Shown here piece after piece: positions 33,801 through 41,946 of a stretch of 64,000 bases of DNA (the first letter of the stretch is position 1; each line of letters starts with the position of its first letter). The notes under the pieces are model-generated. The model was not told the DNA's origin, searched no databases, and worked only from the letters and a program-made list of their open reading frames with translations. A program made the translations under genes and the position numbers. Source of the stretch: Planctomycetota bacterium (lineage in GTDB: Bacteria; Planctomycetota; UBA1135; GCA-002686595); the NCBI GenBank assembly GCA_002862085.1, contig PKCK01000099.1:1-64000 (forward strand). The letters are read 5' to 3'.

Positions 33801-34532
33801 TCAGCTCGCCTGATCGTCCGGCACGATGGTCGTACCGATGGGTTCTCCGCGCACGACGCGCTCGAGGTTCCCCTCCTTGAACATGTCGAAGACCACCACC
33901 GGAATCGAGTGGTCGCGGCACATCGTGATCGCGGTGCCGTCCATGACCTTGAGGTCCTTCATGAGCACCTCGCCGTAGGACAGCGTCTCGTAGCGCTTGG
34001 CGTCCGGGTCCTTCTGCGGGTCGGCGGAGTAGACGCCGTCGACCTTGGTGGCTTTCATCAGCACGTCGCACTCCAGCTCGTTCGCTCGGAGCGCCGCGGC
34101 GCTGTCCGTCGTGAAGAAGGGGTTGCCCGTACCCGCGCCGAGGATGACGACGCGGCCGCGCTGGAGATGTCGCTCCGCCCGGCGACGCACGAAGAGCTCC
34201 GCGACCTGGCGGATCTCCAGGGCGGTCATGACGCGCGTCTCGCGGCCGAAATGCTCGATCGCCTCGGACATGGCGAGGGCGTTGACGACCGTCCCCAGCA
34301 TGCCCATGTAGTCCGCGTTCGCGCGGTGGCCGCCGAAGGCCGAGAACTCGGCCCCGCGGAGGATGTTCCCTCCCCCCACGACCATCGCGACCTCGACCCC
34401 GAGCTCGACCACGCGGGCGACCTGGGCGGCGATCTTGGTGACCTGGTCCGCGTCGATGCCGTGCCCGGTGTCGGGCGATCCGAGGGCCTCGCCGGACATC
34501 TTGAGGAGGATGCGTCGGTAGCTGGGCGCCAT
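33801..34532 (-). CDS. pyrH: Uridylate (UMP) kinase
   Basis: 243 residues. PyrH phosphorylates UMP to UDP with ATP, forms hexamers and is allosterically regulated. Motifs are RILLKMSGEALG at the N-terminus, VVGGGNILRG, ILGAGTGNPFFTTDSAAALRA and the LMKATKVDGVYSADP region that binds the nucleotide. It sits between tsf and frr as in most bacteria. A TAGAGT hexamer ends 7 bases before the ATG, so besides operon readthrough it may have its own leaderless transcript. Confidence 0.97.
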   Translation of the reverse strand: MAPSYRRILLKMSGEALGSPDTGHGIDADQVTKIAAQVARVVELGVEVAMVVGGGNILRGAEFSAFGGHRANADYMGMLGTVVNALAMSEAIEHFGRETRVMTALEIRQVAELFVRRRAERHLQRGRVVILGAGTGNPFFTTDSAAALRANELECDVLMKATKVDGVYSADPQKDPDAKRYETLSYGEVLMKDLKVMDGTAITMCRDHSIPVVVFDMFKEGNLERVVRGEPIGTTIVPDDQAS

Positions 34533-34539
34533 GGCAGGC

Positions 34540-34545
34540 ACTCTA
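34540..34545 (-). promoter_or_regulatory. TANNNT -10 element before pyrH
   Basis: TAGAGT ends 7 bases before the ATG at 34532, inside the rpsB operon. Confidence 0.4.
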
Positions 34546-34643
34546 CGCCGCGCCGCTCGCCGAGGCCCGCGCCATACCCCTTTTCGAGCTGCTGGCGCCG
34601 CCTGGGCCGGAGCTCCGTCCACATCGAGTCGCCCGGAACGCGA

Positions 34644-34673
34644 ACCGGGGAGCCCCCTCGCGGAGGCTCCCCG
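34644..34673 (-). terminator. Hairpin between tsf and pyrH
   Basis: CCGGGGAGCC pairs with GGCTCCCCGG around a 10-base loop, about 40 bases after the tsf stop. No T run follows. It may be a partial terminator or an RNA-processing signal inside the operon. Confidence 0.4.
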
Positions 34674-34714
34674 GGTGGAAGCAGGGGGCCGGTGGGCGCC
34701 GGCCGGAGTCTCAC

Positions 34715-35557
34715 TCAGCCGAGCTGAGCGCGGGTGAAGCCGTCGATCTTGGTCCCGGCGCCGAGCTCGGCCTCCAGGGCCTTCGCCACGGAGGACTTGT
34801 CGTCCATGATCCAGGGCTGTCCGACGAGGGTGCGCTCCGCGAAGAACTTCTGGAGGCGCCCGACCATGATCTTCTCCTGGATGTCCTCGGGCTTGCCCTT
34901 CAGGCCGTCGCGGATGATGTCCTTCTCACGCTCGACGTCGGACTCCGGCACGCCGGACTCGTCGAGGGCCGAGGGGCTGAAGACCACGACGTGCATGCCG
35001 AGCTGCTTGAGCGTGTCGCCCGCCTTGGCAGCGTCCGCGGGAGTCGTCACGTTGACGAGCGCGCCCTTCTTGTTGTCGTGGTGCACGTAGCCCGACACCT
35101 GGCCGCCGTCGTTGCAGTAGGCGCAGGCCTCGACGATCTGCAGGTTCTCCTTCATCTCACCGATCTTGGCGGTCAGGGCCTCCTGGACGGTGCCGCCGGT
35201 CGACCAGCTCTGCTCGAGCATCGCGGCGACCGAGCCAGGCTTGTGGTCGTAGGCGTGATCCACCAGCGCCTGATGGAACTCGATGAACCCGGGGGTCGAG
35301 GCGAGGAAGTCCGTCTCGGTGGCGAGAGCGACGATCGCGCCGACCTTGCCGTCGTCGGACACCTTCACGCCGACGCGTCCCTCGGCCGTTTCACGGCCGA
35401 CCTTCTTGGCCGCCGATTTGAGTCCCGCTTTCCGGAGCTCGTCGAGGGCGGCGTCGACGTCGCCGTCGGTGGAGGTGAGCGCCTTCTTGCACTCCATCAT
35501 GCCGGCGCCGCTCATCTCGCGGAGCTGACGGACCAGTTGGGCGGTGATCTCGGGCAT
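34715..35557 (-). CDS. tsf: Elongation factor Ts
   Basis: 280 residues. EF-Ts recycles EF-Tu from the GDP form. The N-terminal UBA-like domain (ITAQLVRQLREMSGAGMMEC) and the nucleotide-exchange signature (TETDFLASTPGF) are intact, and the dimerisation region with GYVHHDNKKGALVNV follows. The C-terminus (VGQPWIMDDKSSV) is also conserved. It follows rpsB at 240 bases, a gap that contains a strong hairpin. Confidence 0.97.
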   Translation of the reverse strand: MPEITAQLVRQLREMSGAGMMECKKALTSTDGDVDAALDELRKAGLKSAAKKVGRETAEGRVGVKVSDDGKVGAIVALATETDFLASTPGFIEFHQALVDHAYDHKPGSVAAMLEQSWSTGGTVQEALTAKIGEMKENLQIVEACAYCNDGGQVSGYVHHDNKKGALVNVTTPADAAKAGDTLKQLGMHVVVFSPSALDESGVPESDVEREKDIIRDGLKGKPEDIQEKIMVGRLQKFFAERTLVGQPWIMDDKSSVAKALEAELGAGTKIDGFTRAQLG

Positions 35558-35759
35558 GTGCGTGTGGGTTGGTTGAGCGGCCCGCCGCGATGGGCGCGAA
35601 CCGTGGGCGCCGCGGCGCCGGGGGACGAGGGTCGGAGACGGCGCGGGGCCGCTCCGCTCGGAGGAACGGATGGGGTCGATGTGGAGCAGCGCCGAGTCCT
35701 GGGACGGCCCCCGCGAAAGGGAACCGGAGAGGGCACTCGGCGCCGGTACTGGAGAGGCA

Positions 35760-35788
35760 GGACGGCGCGCGCGGAACGCGCGCCGTCC
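35760..35788 (-). terminator. Hairpin in the rpsB-tsf gap (attenuator or partial terminator)
   Basis: GGACGGCGCGCG pairs perfectly with CGCGCGCCGTCC around a 5-base loop, beginning 10 bases after the rpsB stop. No T run. Its place between rpsB and tsf resembles the known partial terminator in other bacteria. Confidence 0.5.
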
Positions 35789-35797
35789 GCGCGGATG

Positions 35798-36784
35798 TCA
35801 CTCGGCCGCGGCCGCGTCGGTGGACGGCGCCGCAGGCGCGGCCTCGGTGCCGGGCGCCTCGGCGGCGGGGGCGGCCTCGGCGGCGGGGGCGGCCTCGGCG
35901 GCGGGGGCGGCCTCGGGGGCGGCCTCGGGGGCGGGGGCGGCCTCCGCGGCGGGAGCGGCCTCCGCGGCAGGAGCGGGCTTCGCGAGGTCCTCGGGGCGCT
36001 CGGGGAGCTTGTTGCCCGTGGTGGGACGCACGACGTCGCCGGTCCCGTCACCTTCGTCCTTGCGCTCGGCGACGCCCACGGCCTGGAGGTTGTCGGTGTG
36101 CTGATGCCAACCGGCCTCGACCGAGTCGACGAGCTCTTCGACGAGCAGACGCACCGACTTGAGCGCGTCGTCGTTGCCCGGGATGACGATGTCGACGTCC
36201 TCCGGATCGCAGTCGGTGTCGAGGATACCGATCACGACGATGCCCATCTTTCGAGCCTCGCGGACGGCGTTGCCTTCGCGCGAGGGATCGACGATGACCA
36301 TCGCCCCCGGCATCTTGTCCATCTCGCGGATGCCGCCGAGGTTGCGCTCGATCTTGCGGCGCTCGCGGTTGATCTGCGCGACCTCCTTCTTGGTCAGCTT
36401 CTGCTGCTCGATCGCCTTCTCGTCGATGGCCTCGAGCTGGGCGAGACGCTTCAGTCGACTGCGGATGACGCTGAAGTTGGTCAGCGTGCCGCCGATCCAG
36501 CGCTCGGTGACGATGGGCATACCGGTGCGCTGGCCTGCGTCCTGGATGACGCCCTTGACCTGGCGCTTGGTGCCGACCCAGAGGACCGTCTGGCCCTCGG
36601 AGGCGATGCGGAAGAGGAGGTTCTGCGCGCGGAGAAGGCCCTTGACGGTCTCGCGCAGGTCGATCACGTGGATCATCCCGCGACGGCCGTGGATGTAAGG
36701 GGCCATCTTCGGATTCCACCGCGACACGCGGCATCCGAAGTGCACACCAGCTTCGATCAGCTTCTGTGCGTCGATGTTGCTCAT
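35798..36784 (-). CDS. rpsB: Ribosomal protein S2 with long Ala/Pro/Glu tail
   Basis: 328 residues, against about 240 in E. coli. Residues 1-235 are ordinary S2: IEAGVHFGCRVSRWNPKMAP, IHVIDLRETV, VLWVGTKRQ, ERWIGGTLTNF and VIVDPSREGNAVREARKMGI. After about residue 265 the protein becomes a low-complexity tail of PAAEAA-type repeats coded by 18-bp tandem DNA repeats (35861-35980). S2 binds the 30S subunit late and is needed for S1 binding. The tail should hang off the particle and its purpose is unknown. First gene of the tsf-pyrH-frr operon. Confidence 0.97.
   Translation of the reverse strand: MSNIDAQKLIEAGVHFGCRVSRWNPKMAPYIHGRRGMIHVIDLRETVKGLLRAQNLLFRIASEGQTVLWVGTKRQVKGVIQDAGQRTGMPIVTERWIGGTLTNFSVIRSRLKRLAQLEAIDEKAIEQQKLTKKEVAQINRERRKIERNLGGIREMDKMPGAMVIVDPSREGNAVREARKMGIVVIGILDTDCDPEDVDIVIPGNDDALKSVRLLVEELVDSVEAGWHQHTDNLQAVGVAERKDEGDGTGDVVRPTTGNKLPERPEDLAKPAPAAEAAPAAEAAPAPEAAPEAAPAAEAAPAAEAAPAAEAPGTEAAPAAPSTDAAAAE
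35861..35980 (-). repeat. 18-bp tandem repeat coding the S2 tail
   Basis: Three perfect 18-bp units (GGCGGCGGGGGCGGCCTC on the plus strand) at 35861-35914, a 12-bp partial unit, then three degenerate units to 35980. Every step keeps the reading frame. Confidence 0.85.
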
Positions 36785-37139
36785 GGGAACTGTGGGGCGG
36801 GTTTGGGCCGGCCTGAGGGAACTCCCCAGGCGCGGAAATCGAGCCGGAGAGTTTACGGAGGCCTGCCCGGATGTCCAGTGGTCACAGCCGGGCCGAGGCT
36901 CCCCCCACCGCTGGTGCTCCGCCGGGCCTCGTCGGTCGCCCTCCTCCATCCCCCCTCCCGCTCGGGACTCCGTCCGCGGGCACGACGTCTCGTTCCGGGC
37001 CCGACACAGCCTCCCGGGCCGGTCTACACTTGGGGATCCGGTGTCGCCGCGCAGCGGCTCCGACTCACCCGGTATCTCACGCCCCCACGGCCTCGGCCGT
37101 GTCCGGCGCAACTCACAGGGCCCTCCCGGGTCCTTGGCC
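36785..37139. other. Divergent intergenic region rpsB / GGDEF gene
   Basis: 355 bases with no convincing gene. The rpsB promoter candidate is at 36850-36877. On the plus strand CCGACA (37001) and TACACT (37025), 18 bases apart, could serve the GGDEF gene. Nothing else is recognisable. Confidence 0.6.
36850..36877 (-). promoter_or_regulatory. Candidate rpsB operon promoter
   Basis: Minus strand: TGGACA (36877-36872), a 16-base spacer and TAAACT (36855-36850), giving a leader of about 60 bases to the rpsB ATG. Confidence 0.5.
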
Positions 37140-38165
37140 GTGCCCTGCCCCAAGCGACTCCTCGTCCTCGGCGACCGCGCCCGGAGCGCGGACGAGAACG
37201 CGCCGTCCCTCTGCGACGTGTTCCGCCCGCTGGAGGCCCTCGGCGTCCACGTGATCGCTGCCGAGAGCCTCGAGGACGCTGCGGGCGAGCTCGAGAGGAA
37301 CGAGGTGGACGTGCTCGTCGTCGACCCGGAGGTCGTCGGCGGCGGTGAGGGCCAGGCGCGAGCCGCGCTGCGGCTGAAGACGCTGAGGCGCTGGCTCGAC
37401 CAGACCGAGAGCCAGCGCGCTCCGGGCGCCGGACTCCCGCCCGTCCTCGTCGTCTCGGATCCCGACGATCCCATCCCCGCCGTCGTTGCGGGTCGCATGC
37501 TCCTGGAGACCCGCGCCTGGGACATCGCGCGCAGGGACGCGTCCCCCGAGGAGCTCCTCCTGCGAACCGAGCACCTCGTGGCCCAGGCTCGCTCCGCGGC
37601 GGAGCTCGAGCGAGTCCGTTACGAGGCGTCGCACGACGACAGGACCGGTCTTCTCCGGCCCGGTGCCTTCGAAGAGCGTCTCCGCGCCCACTTCTCGGCG
37701 GCCCAGCGTCACCGCCTCCAGCTGGCCCTGGTCCTCGTGGACATGGACAACTTCGGCGAGGTGAACAAGCGCTTCGATCACACGGTGGGCGACGACCTGA
37801 TCGGGCGCGCGGGCAGCGTCATCCGGATGAGCCTGCGCGAGGAGGACGTCGGCGCCCGCATCGGCGGTGACGAGTTCGCGCTGGTCCTGCCGTACACGCA
37901 GCGCGTGGCCGCTGCGCGCGTCGTCTCCAGGCTCACGGGCCGCTTCCGCGCACTCAGCGGACCGGCCCCGCGCGCCGCCGGAGGAGACGGCTCGTCGATC
38001 TACGTCAGCGCGAGTCTCGGGTTCGAGACCTTCGACGGCAGCGACGTCGAGAGCCCTGAGGATCTCCGTCGCCGCGCCGAGCGCGCCCTGGGCGTTGCGA
38101 AGGCCCGGGGCGGTGACCAGGGCGTCTACTTCCGCAACCTCGACGAGCGCGATCGAGCCGGCTGA
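37140..38165 (+). CDS. Receiver-like/GGDEF diguanylate cyclase
   Basis: 341 residues from GTG (TTG at 37134 is an alternative). Residues 1-140 look like a response-regulator receiver: RLLVLGDRARS, then VDVLVVDPEVVG with D62 in the phospho-acceptor place, and PPVLVVSDPDD. Residues 160-335 are a GGDEF domain that makes cyclic di-GMP from two GTP. The active loop ARIGGDEFALV is intact at 242-246. An RxxD inhibitory site (R233-D236) sits exactly five residues before it, so product inhibition is expected. The input signal is unknown; no sensor kinase is adjacent. Confidence 0.85.
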   Translation: MPCPKRLLVLGDRARSADENAPSLCDVFRPLEALGVHVIAAESLEDAAGELERNEVDVLVVDPEVVGGGEGQARAALRLKTLRRWLDQTESQRAPGAGLPPVLVVSDPDDPIPAVVAGRMLLETRAWDIARRDASPEELLLRTEHLVAQARSAAELERVRYEASHDDRTGLLRPGAFEERLRAHFSAAQRHRLQLALVLVDMDNFGEVNKRFDHTVGDDLIGRAGSVIRMSLREEDVGARIGGDEFALVLPYTQRVAAARVVSRLTGRFRALSGPAPRAAGGDGSSIYVSASLGFETFDGSDVESPEDLRRRAERALGVAKARGGDQGVYFRNLDERDRAG

Positions 38166-38181
38166 GACGCCGGCCACCGCG

Positions 38182-39459
38182 TCACCGGACGAGCATCGGC
38201 CGGAGCCAATCGGCGCGGTCGAGGGTGAAGGGCCCGGCTGGGTCCACCTCGAGCACGAGCTTCGACACGCCCTCGAGATCCATGGCCGAGGGGCGCTGCG
38301 CGGGCGCGCCGGCGCGCACGACGTCGCTCTGCCAGAGGAGCTCGCCGTCGCCGAGGACGCGGAAGCGCACGGCCCCGGCGCTGCCGGCCTTGGCGCCCGT
38401 GTCGTCCACGCCGCAGCGCACCCGGAACTGCGTCCACCCGGCGCCTTCCAGGTCCCACTCGAGGCGGCTGGGCGCATGCACGCCCATCCCGCGGGAGTAG
38501 GTCCGCCCTGCGACGACAAGGGGCCCACCGCGCACGTTGCGGTCCACGCGCATGGGCCACGCGAAACCGAGATCGTCGCCGAAGAGCGAGGTCGGTGCCT
38601 CTGTCGAGGGAGCGAGATCCCCGAGGAATCGGAACGAACCGTCGTCCAAGGCCACCTCGGACACGACGCGTCCCGGCAGCGAGACCTCGGCGCCCTCGCC
38701 CAGCGCGATGTCCACGCCCTCGGTCGGTCCGACGATGCGGCGGAGCCGGCCGCTGAGGCGACCACCGCCGCGCAGGGAGACAGCCACGGGCTCGCCGGAC
38801 AGGGCCGCGGGCTCCTCGCCCTCCTCTTCGTCGAGGGCGGTGATGAACAGGGCGGCCACGCGATCCCACGCGAAGGTCCGCGCGCCCAGGCGCTCGTCCT
38901 CGAAGGTGACGCCTTGGTCGGTGAAGGCCTCGACGAAGCCCTGGGCGAGATCGAGGCTGCCCGAGGCGACGAGGAAGAGGCGGTCGCCGTCCGACCCGGG
39001 GCCCGGCGTGCTGGTGACGCCGTCCGGGATGCGCCCGGGAAACACCATCGAGCTGATCGCGTCGATCGTGAGATCCAGGGCGACCCCGCCGCGAAGCTCC
39101 ACCCCGAGCAGATCGCCGTCGCCGCCGCGCACGGCGCCGGCGAGTCGGTCACCGCCCGCGAGCTCGAAGGAGCACAGGTCCTCCGGCGCGATTCGAGCGC
39201 CGAGTGCCGTGCCCGACGGGACGCCCTCGAAGTGCACGAAGGCCGCGCCGATGGCGGCGAGGCTCGTGATGGGGCCAGCCCCGCCGGGCCGCGCCTCCCG
39301 CTTGCCGTCGAGCCCCTCGACGACGAGCCGCGGCTCGGCGCCGTCCTCCTGGGGACCGGGTCCCGAGGCGGCGGGCTGAACGAGCGGTCCGGCTGCTGCG
39401 GGAGCAGCGAGGCCGACGGAGAGGAGGGTGGCCCGGGCGGCGAGAGAGCGCGGCGTCAT
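38182..39459 (-). CDS. Secreted protein with C-terminal NPCBM/NEW2-like domain
   Basis: 425 residues. The signal peptide is MTPRSLAARATLLSVGLAA, cleaved near PAAAG. The middle 250 residues are beta-rich, with repeated ELRGGVALDLTIDAISSMVF-like and VSLRGGGRLSGRLRRIVG segments. The last 115 residues fit the NPCBM/NEW2 carbohydrate-binding-type domain: TYSRGMGVHAPSRLEWDLEG, GVDDTGAKAGSAGAVRFRVL and LVLEVDPAG. Planctomycetes use this domain in exported glycan-related proteins. The catalytic role, if any, is unknown. A TACCTT hexamer ends 6 bases before the ATG. Confidence 0.78.
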   Translation of the reverse strand: MTPRSLAARATLLSVGLAAPAAAGPLVQPAASGPGPQEDGAEPRLVVEGLDGKREARPGGAGPITSLAAIGAAFVHFEGVPSGTALGARIAPEDLCSFELAGGDRLAGAVRGGDGDLLGVELRGGVALDLTIDAISSMVFPGRIPDGVTSTPGPGSDGDRLFLVASGSLDLAQGFVEAFTDQGVTFEDERLGARTFAWDRVAALFITALDEEEGEEPAALSGEPVAVSLRGGGRLSGRLRRIVGPTEGVDIALGEGAEVSLPGRVVSEVALDDGSFRFLGDLAPSTEAPTSLFGDDLGFAWPMRVDRNVRGGPLVVAGRTYSRGMGVHAPSRLEWDLEGAGWTQFRVRCGVDDTGAKAGSAGAVRFRVLGDGELLWQSDVVRAGAPAQRPSAMDLEGVSKLVLEVDPAGPFTLDRADWLRPMLVR

Positions 39460-39465
39460 GGACGG

Positions 39466-39471
39466 AAGGTA
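39466..39471 (-). promoter_or_regulatory. TANNNT -10 element, NPCBM gene
   Basis: TACCTT ends 6 bases before the ATG at 39459. Confidence 0.5.
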
Positions 39472-39527
39472 GCCCACGGGGGGCGTCGCCGTGAGATCGA
39501 AGTCCGCGGGAGAGCTGCCGCGTCGCC

Positions 39528-40079
39528 TCAGAGCTCGACCGGGATCAGATGAGGGACCTCCAGAGCCATGGCCTCGTCCCAGGAGATCCCGGATCGGCGG
39601 ACGCGCAGCGCGCGAACCGGCCCGGCGTGGGCGATCACGAGGTGTCGCGTTCCCGGCGCGAGCTCGTCGGCCCAGGCCGCCACGCGGCGCTCGAGGGCGA
39701 CGGCCGACTCGCCGCCGGGAGGGCCTTCCTCGATCCAGCGCTCCCCCCAGCGCGCGAGCGCCTCCGGCTCCGCGGCGTGGATCTCGTCCCACGAGCGTCC
39801 CTCGAACCCGCCGTGGTCGAGCTCCTGGAGACGGACGTCGACCCGATGCTCGAGGCCGAGCGCGTCCGCCACGATGCGCGCGGGTCCGTGGCAGCGCGCC
39901 AGCGGCGAGGACCAGACGGCGTCGAAGGCGCCGCTCAGGCCCTCCTGCACGAGCCGAGCGGCTTCCTCCGCTTGGACCTCGACGGTCACGTCCGTCCGGC
40001 CGTAGCAGCGCCCCCGCCACTCCCCGGCCACGGCGGCGTGCCGCGCGGCCACGATCGTCGTCCCCGGCGGCGAGCTCAT
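39528..40079 (-). CDS. cobC: Histidine phosphatase, probable alpha-ribazole phosphatase
   Basis: 183 residues of the phosphoglycerate mutase-like superfamily. The phospho-acceptor motif is AARHAAVAGEWRGRCYGRTD, where RH is kept but the usual RHG has become RHA. SSPLARC and the second His in VIAHAGPVRAL complete the site. The CYGRTD wording and position after cobT-cobS (ATGA overlap with cobS) point to CobC, which removes the 5'-phosphate of alpha-ribazole phosphate in cobalamin nucleotide-loop assembly. Confidence 0.78.
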   Translation of the reverse strand: MSSPPGTTIVAARHAAVAGEWRGRCYGRTDVTVEVQAEEAARLVQEGLSGAFDAVWSSPLARCHGPARIVADALGLEHRVDVRLQELDHGGFEGRSWDEIHAAEPEALARWGERWIEEGPPGGESAVALERRVAAWADELAPGTRHLVIAHAGPVRALRVRRSGISWDEAMALEVPHLIPVEL

Positions 40080-40876
40080 GGAACCAGCGCGAGGGCGAGC
40101 AACACGGAGATCTCCCCGCACTGCTCCTGAGCCCCGAGGAAGTCCCCCGTGATCCCGCCCGCGCGGACGTGGAAACGCCAGGCCGCGAAGGCCGCCACGG
40201 GCGCGATCGTCGAGAAGGCGACGACGAGTCCGAGGGCGGCGCTCGGTGCGAGGGCCGAGGCAGCCGCGACGAGGACCGCGCCGTGAACGCTCGCCACCAG
40301 TGCTTGGGGCAGGCCCGCCCGCACGATCGGACGACTCCGCGCGTGGGCCTCGTCGGTGACGTAGGGCATCAGCGCCATGAGCCAGACAGGCCCGACGCGC
40401 GCGAACACGTGGCTGCTGAGCATCGCCAGCACCAGGCCCCACGCGGCGCTCTCGTGGAGCCTGCCCGGCGCTGCGAGCTCGCACAGCAGGGCCGCGCGCA
40501 GTCCGACCGAGAGGACGAGCGCCAGCGCTCCGTACGTCCCGATGCGGCTGTCCTTGAGGATCTCCAGCAGCTTCGCTCGTTCGAAGATCGCGCCGCCGAG
40601 CGCGTCCGCCGTGTCGGCGAGGCCGTCCTCGTGGAACCCACCGGTCACGAGCATCGTCACCGCCAGCCCCACGAGCACGGCCGGCATCGGGCCCGCGCCC
40701 AGGCAGAGGACGGCAGCCACCGCGCCGAGGCCCCCCACGACGAGCCCGACGAGCGGCCCGTGGGCCGGCGCCCAGGCGTAGGCGCTGTCCGAGTAGGGAT
40801 AACCGCCGAGAGGCAGGCGGCTGAGGAAGACGAAGGCCGCCCGCACGCCGCGGATCGCAGGGGGGAGGCCGCTCAC
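40076..40876 (-). CDS. cobS: Adenosylcobinamide-GDP ribazoletransferase (cobalamin synthase)
   Basis: 266 residues with six to seven membrane helices. CobS joins adenosylcobinamide-GDP with alpha-ribazole (or its phosphate) to give cobalamin at the inner membrane. The signature is clear: FVFLSRLPLGGYP, GGFHEDGLADTADALGG (metal-binding Asp/Glu) and LKDSRIGTYGALALVLS. The GTG start overlaps cobT's stop (GTGA) and the stop overlaps cobC's ATG, a tightly coupled trio. Confidence 0.94.
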   Translation of the reverse strand: MSGLPPAIRGVRAAFVFLSRLPLGGYPYSDSAYAWAPAHGPLVGLVVGGLGAVAAVLCLGAGPMPAVLVGLAVTMLVTGGFHEDGLADTADALGGAIFERAKLLEILKDSRIGTYGALALVLSVGLRAALLCELAAPGRLHESAAWGLVLAMLSSHVFARVGPVWLMALMPYVTDEAHARSRPIVRAGLPQALVASVHGAVLVAAASALAPSAALGLVVAFSTIAPVAAFAAWRFHVRAGGITGDFLGAQEQCGEISVLLALALVP

Positions 40877-41946
40877 TCCGCAGCGGACTCCCCGCCGCCG
40901 GGCCCGCCTTCGAGCCCGGCGTCGTCGAAGGTCGCCATGTCGCCGTGGAGGCGCACGGCGAGCTCCACGAGGCCGTAGGCCGCGAGAGCCCCGCTGCCTT
41001 CGCCGAGGCGGAGGCCGAGATCCAGAAGAGGGCGCGCCGAGAGAGCCTCGAGCAGGATCGCGTGGCCGGGCTCTCCGGATCGGTGCCCGAAGACCAGGTG
41101 CTGGCGGAGCGCAGGCTGCGCGCGCACGGCGGCGAGGAGCGCCGCCGTGACGATGAAACCGTCCACGATGATCGCCGCGCCGGTCTCCCGGGCGGCGTCG
41201 GCAGCGCCGGCGATCGCCACGAGCTCGCGACCCCCGACGCGGCGCAGGATCTCGAATGGCGATTCGTCGCCGTCGAGCCGTGCCAAGGCGTCCCTCACCA
41301 CCTCGGCCTTGAGGGCGACTCCCGCCTCGTCGAGTCCCGTGCCCGGGCCGACCATTCGCTCGGCGGGGAGCCCGAGGAGCGCCGCGGCCACCGCGCTCGA
41401 GGGTGTGGTGTTCCCGATCCCCATCTCGCCGAGGAGGAGCACCTTGGCGGGGCGGTCCAAGCCGAGCACGGCGCTGCGCCCGGCCTCGTAGCAGGCCTCG
41501 AAGAGCTCCGAGGACATCGCGTCCTCGACGCGAAGATCGCCGGCCTGGATCTCGGCCGAGGGGTGCCTCACGACGCGGGCAGAGGACGTGGAGGGCGGCA
41601 GCTCGTAGGGCGTCGACACGCCGACGTCGTGGACCTCGAGCGGGATCCCATGGCACTTCGACGCGACGGAGGCAGCAGCCCCGCCGACGGCGAGGTTCAC
41701 GACCATCCCGGCCGTGATCGACGCGGGGTAGGCGGCGACTCCGTGGCGGACCACGGGGTGATCGGCGGCGAAGATGAGCGCCGCAGCCGGCCTCGCGACG
41801 GGGAGCTCCGCGCCCTGGATCTCGGCGAGGTCGAGCGCGACCTCCTCCAGGACCCGCAGGCTGCCGGGCGGCTTGGTGAGCTGGGCTTGCCGGTCGGCGG
41901 CGGCCTGGCGGGCTTCGTGATTCCTGCCGGAGGGGGGGGAGGACAT
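40873..41946 (-). CDS. cobT: Nicotinate-nucleotide-dimethylbenzimidazole phosphoribosyltransferase
   Basis: 357 residues, standard length. CobT makes alpha-ribazole phosphate from nicotinate mononucleotide and the lower-ligand base. Motifs are LTKPPGSLRVLEEVAL, FAADHPVVRHGV, LGEMGIGNTTPSSAV, GPGTGLDE, VDGFIVTAALLA and LGLRLGEGSGA. E316 in the last one corresponds to the catalytic glutamate. First gene of cobT-cobS-cobC; the rest of the corrin pathway is not here. I found no cobalamin riboswitch in the leader. Confidence 0.95.
   Translation of the reverse strand: MSSPPSGRNHEARQAAADRQAQLTKPPGSLRVLEEVALDLAEIQGAELPVARPAAALIFAADHPVVRHGVAAYPASITAGMVVNLAVGGAAASVASKCHGIPLEVHDVGVSTPYELPPSTSSARVVRHPSAEIQAGDLRVEDAMSSELFEACYEAGRSAVLGLDRPAKVLLLGEMGIGNTTPSSAVAAALLGLPAERMVGPGTGLDEAGVALKAEVVRDALARLDGDESPFEILRRVGGRELVAIAGAADAARETGAAIIVDGFIVTAALLAAVRAQPALRQHLVFGHRSGEPGHAILLEALSARPLLDLGLRLGEGSGALAAYGLVELAVRLHGDMATFDDAGLEGGPGGGESAAE

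Noticed and set aside
35861..35980. CRISPR or intergenic satellite
   Set aside because: The 18-bp repeats are in frame inside rpsB and have no spacers.
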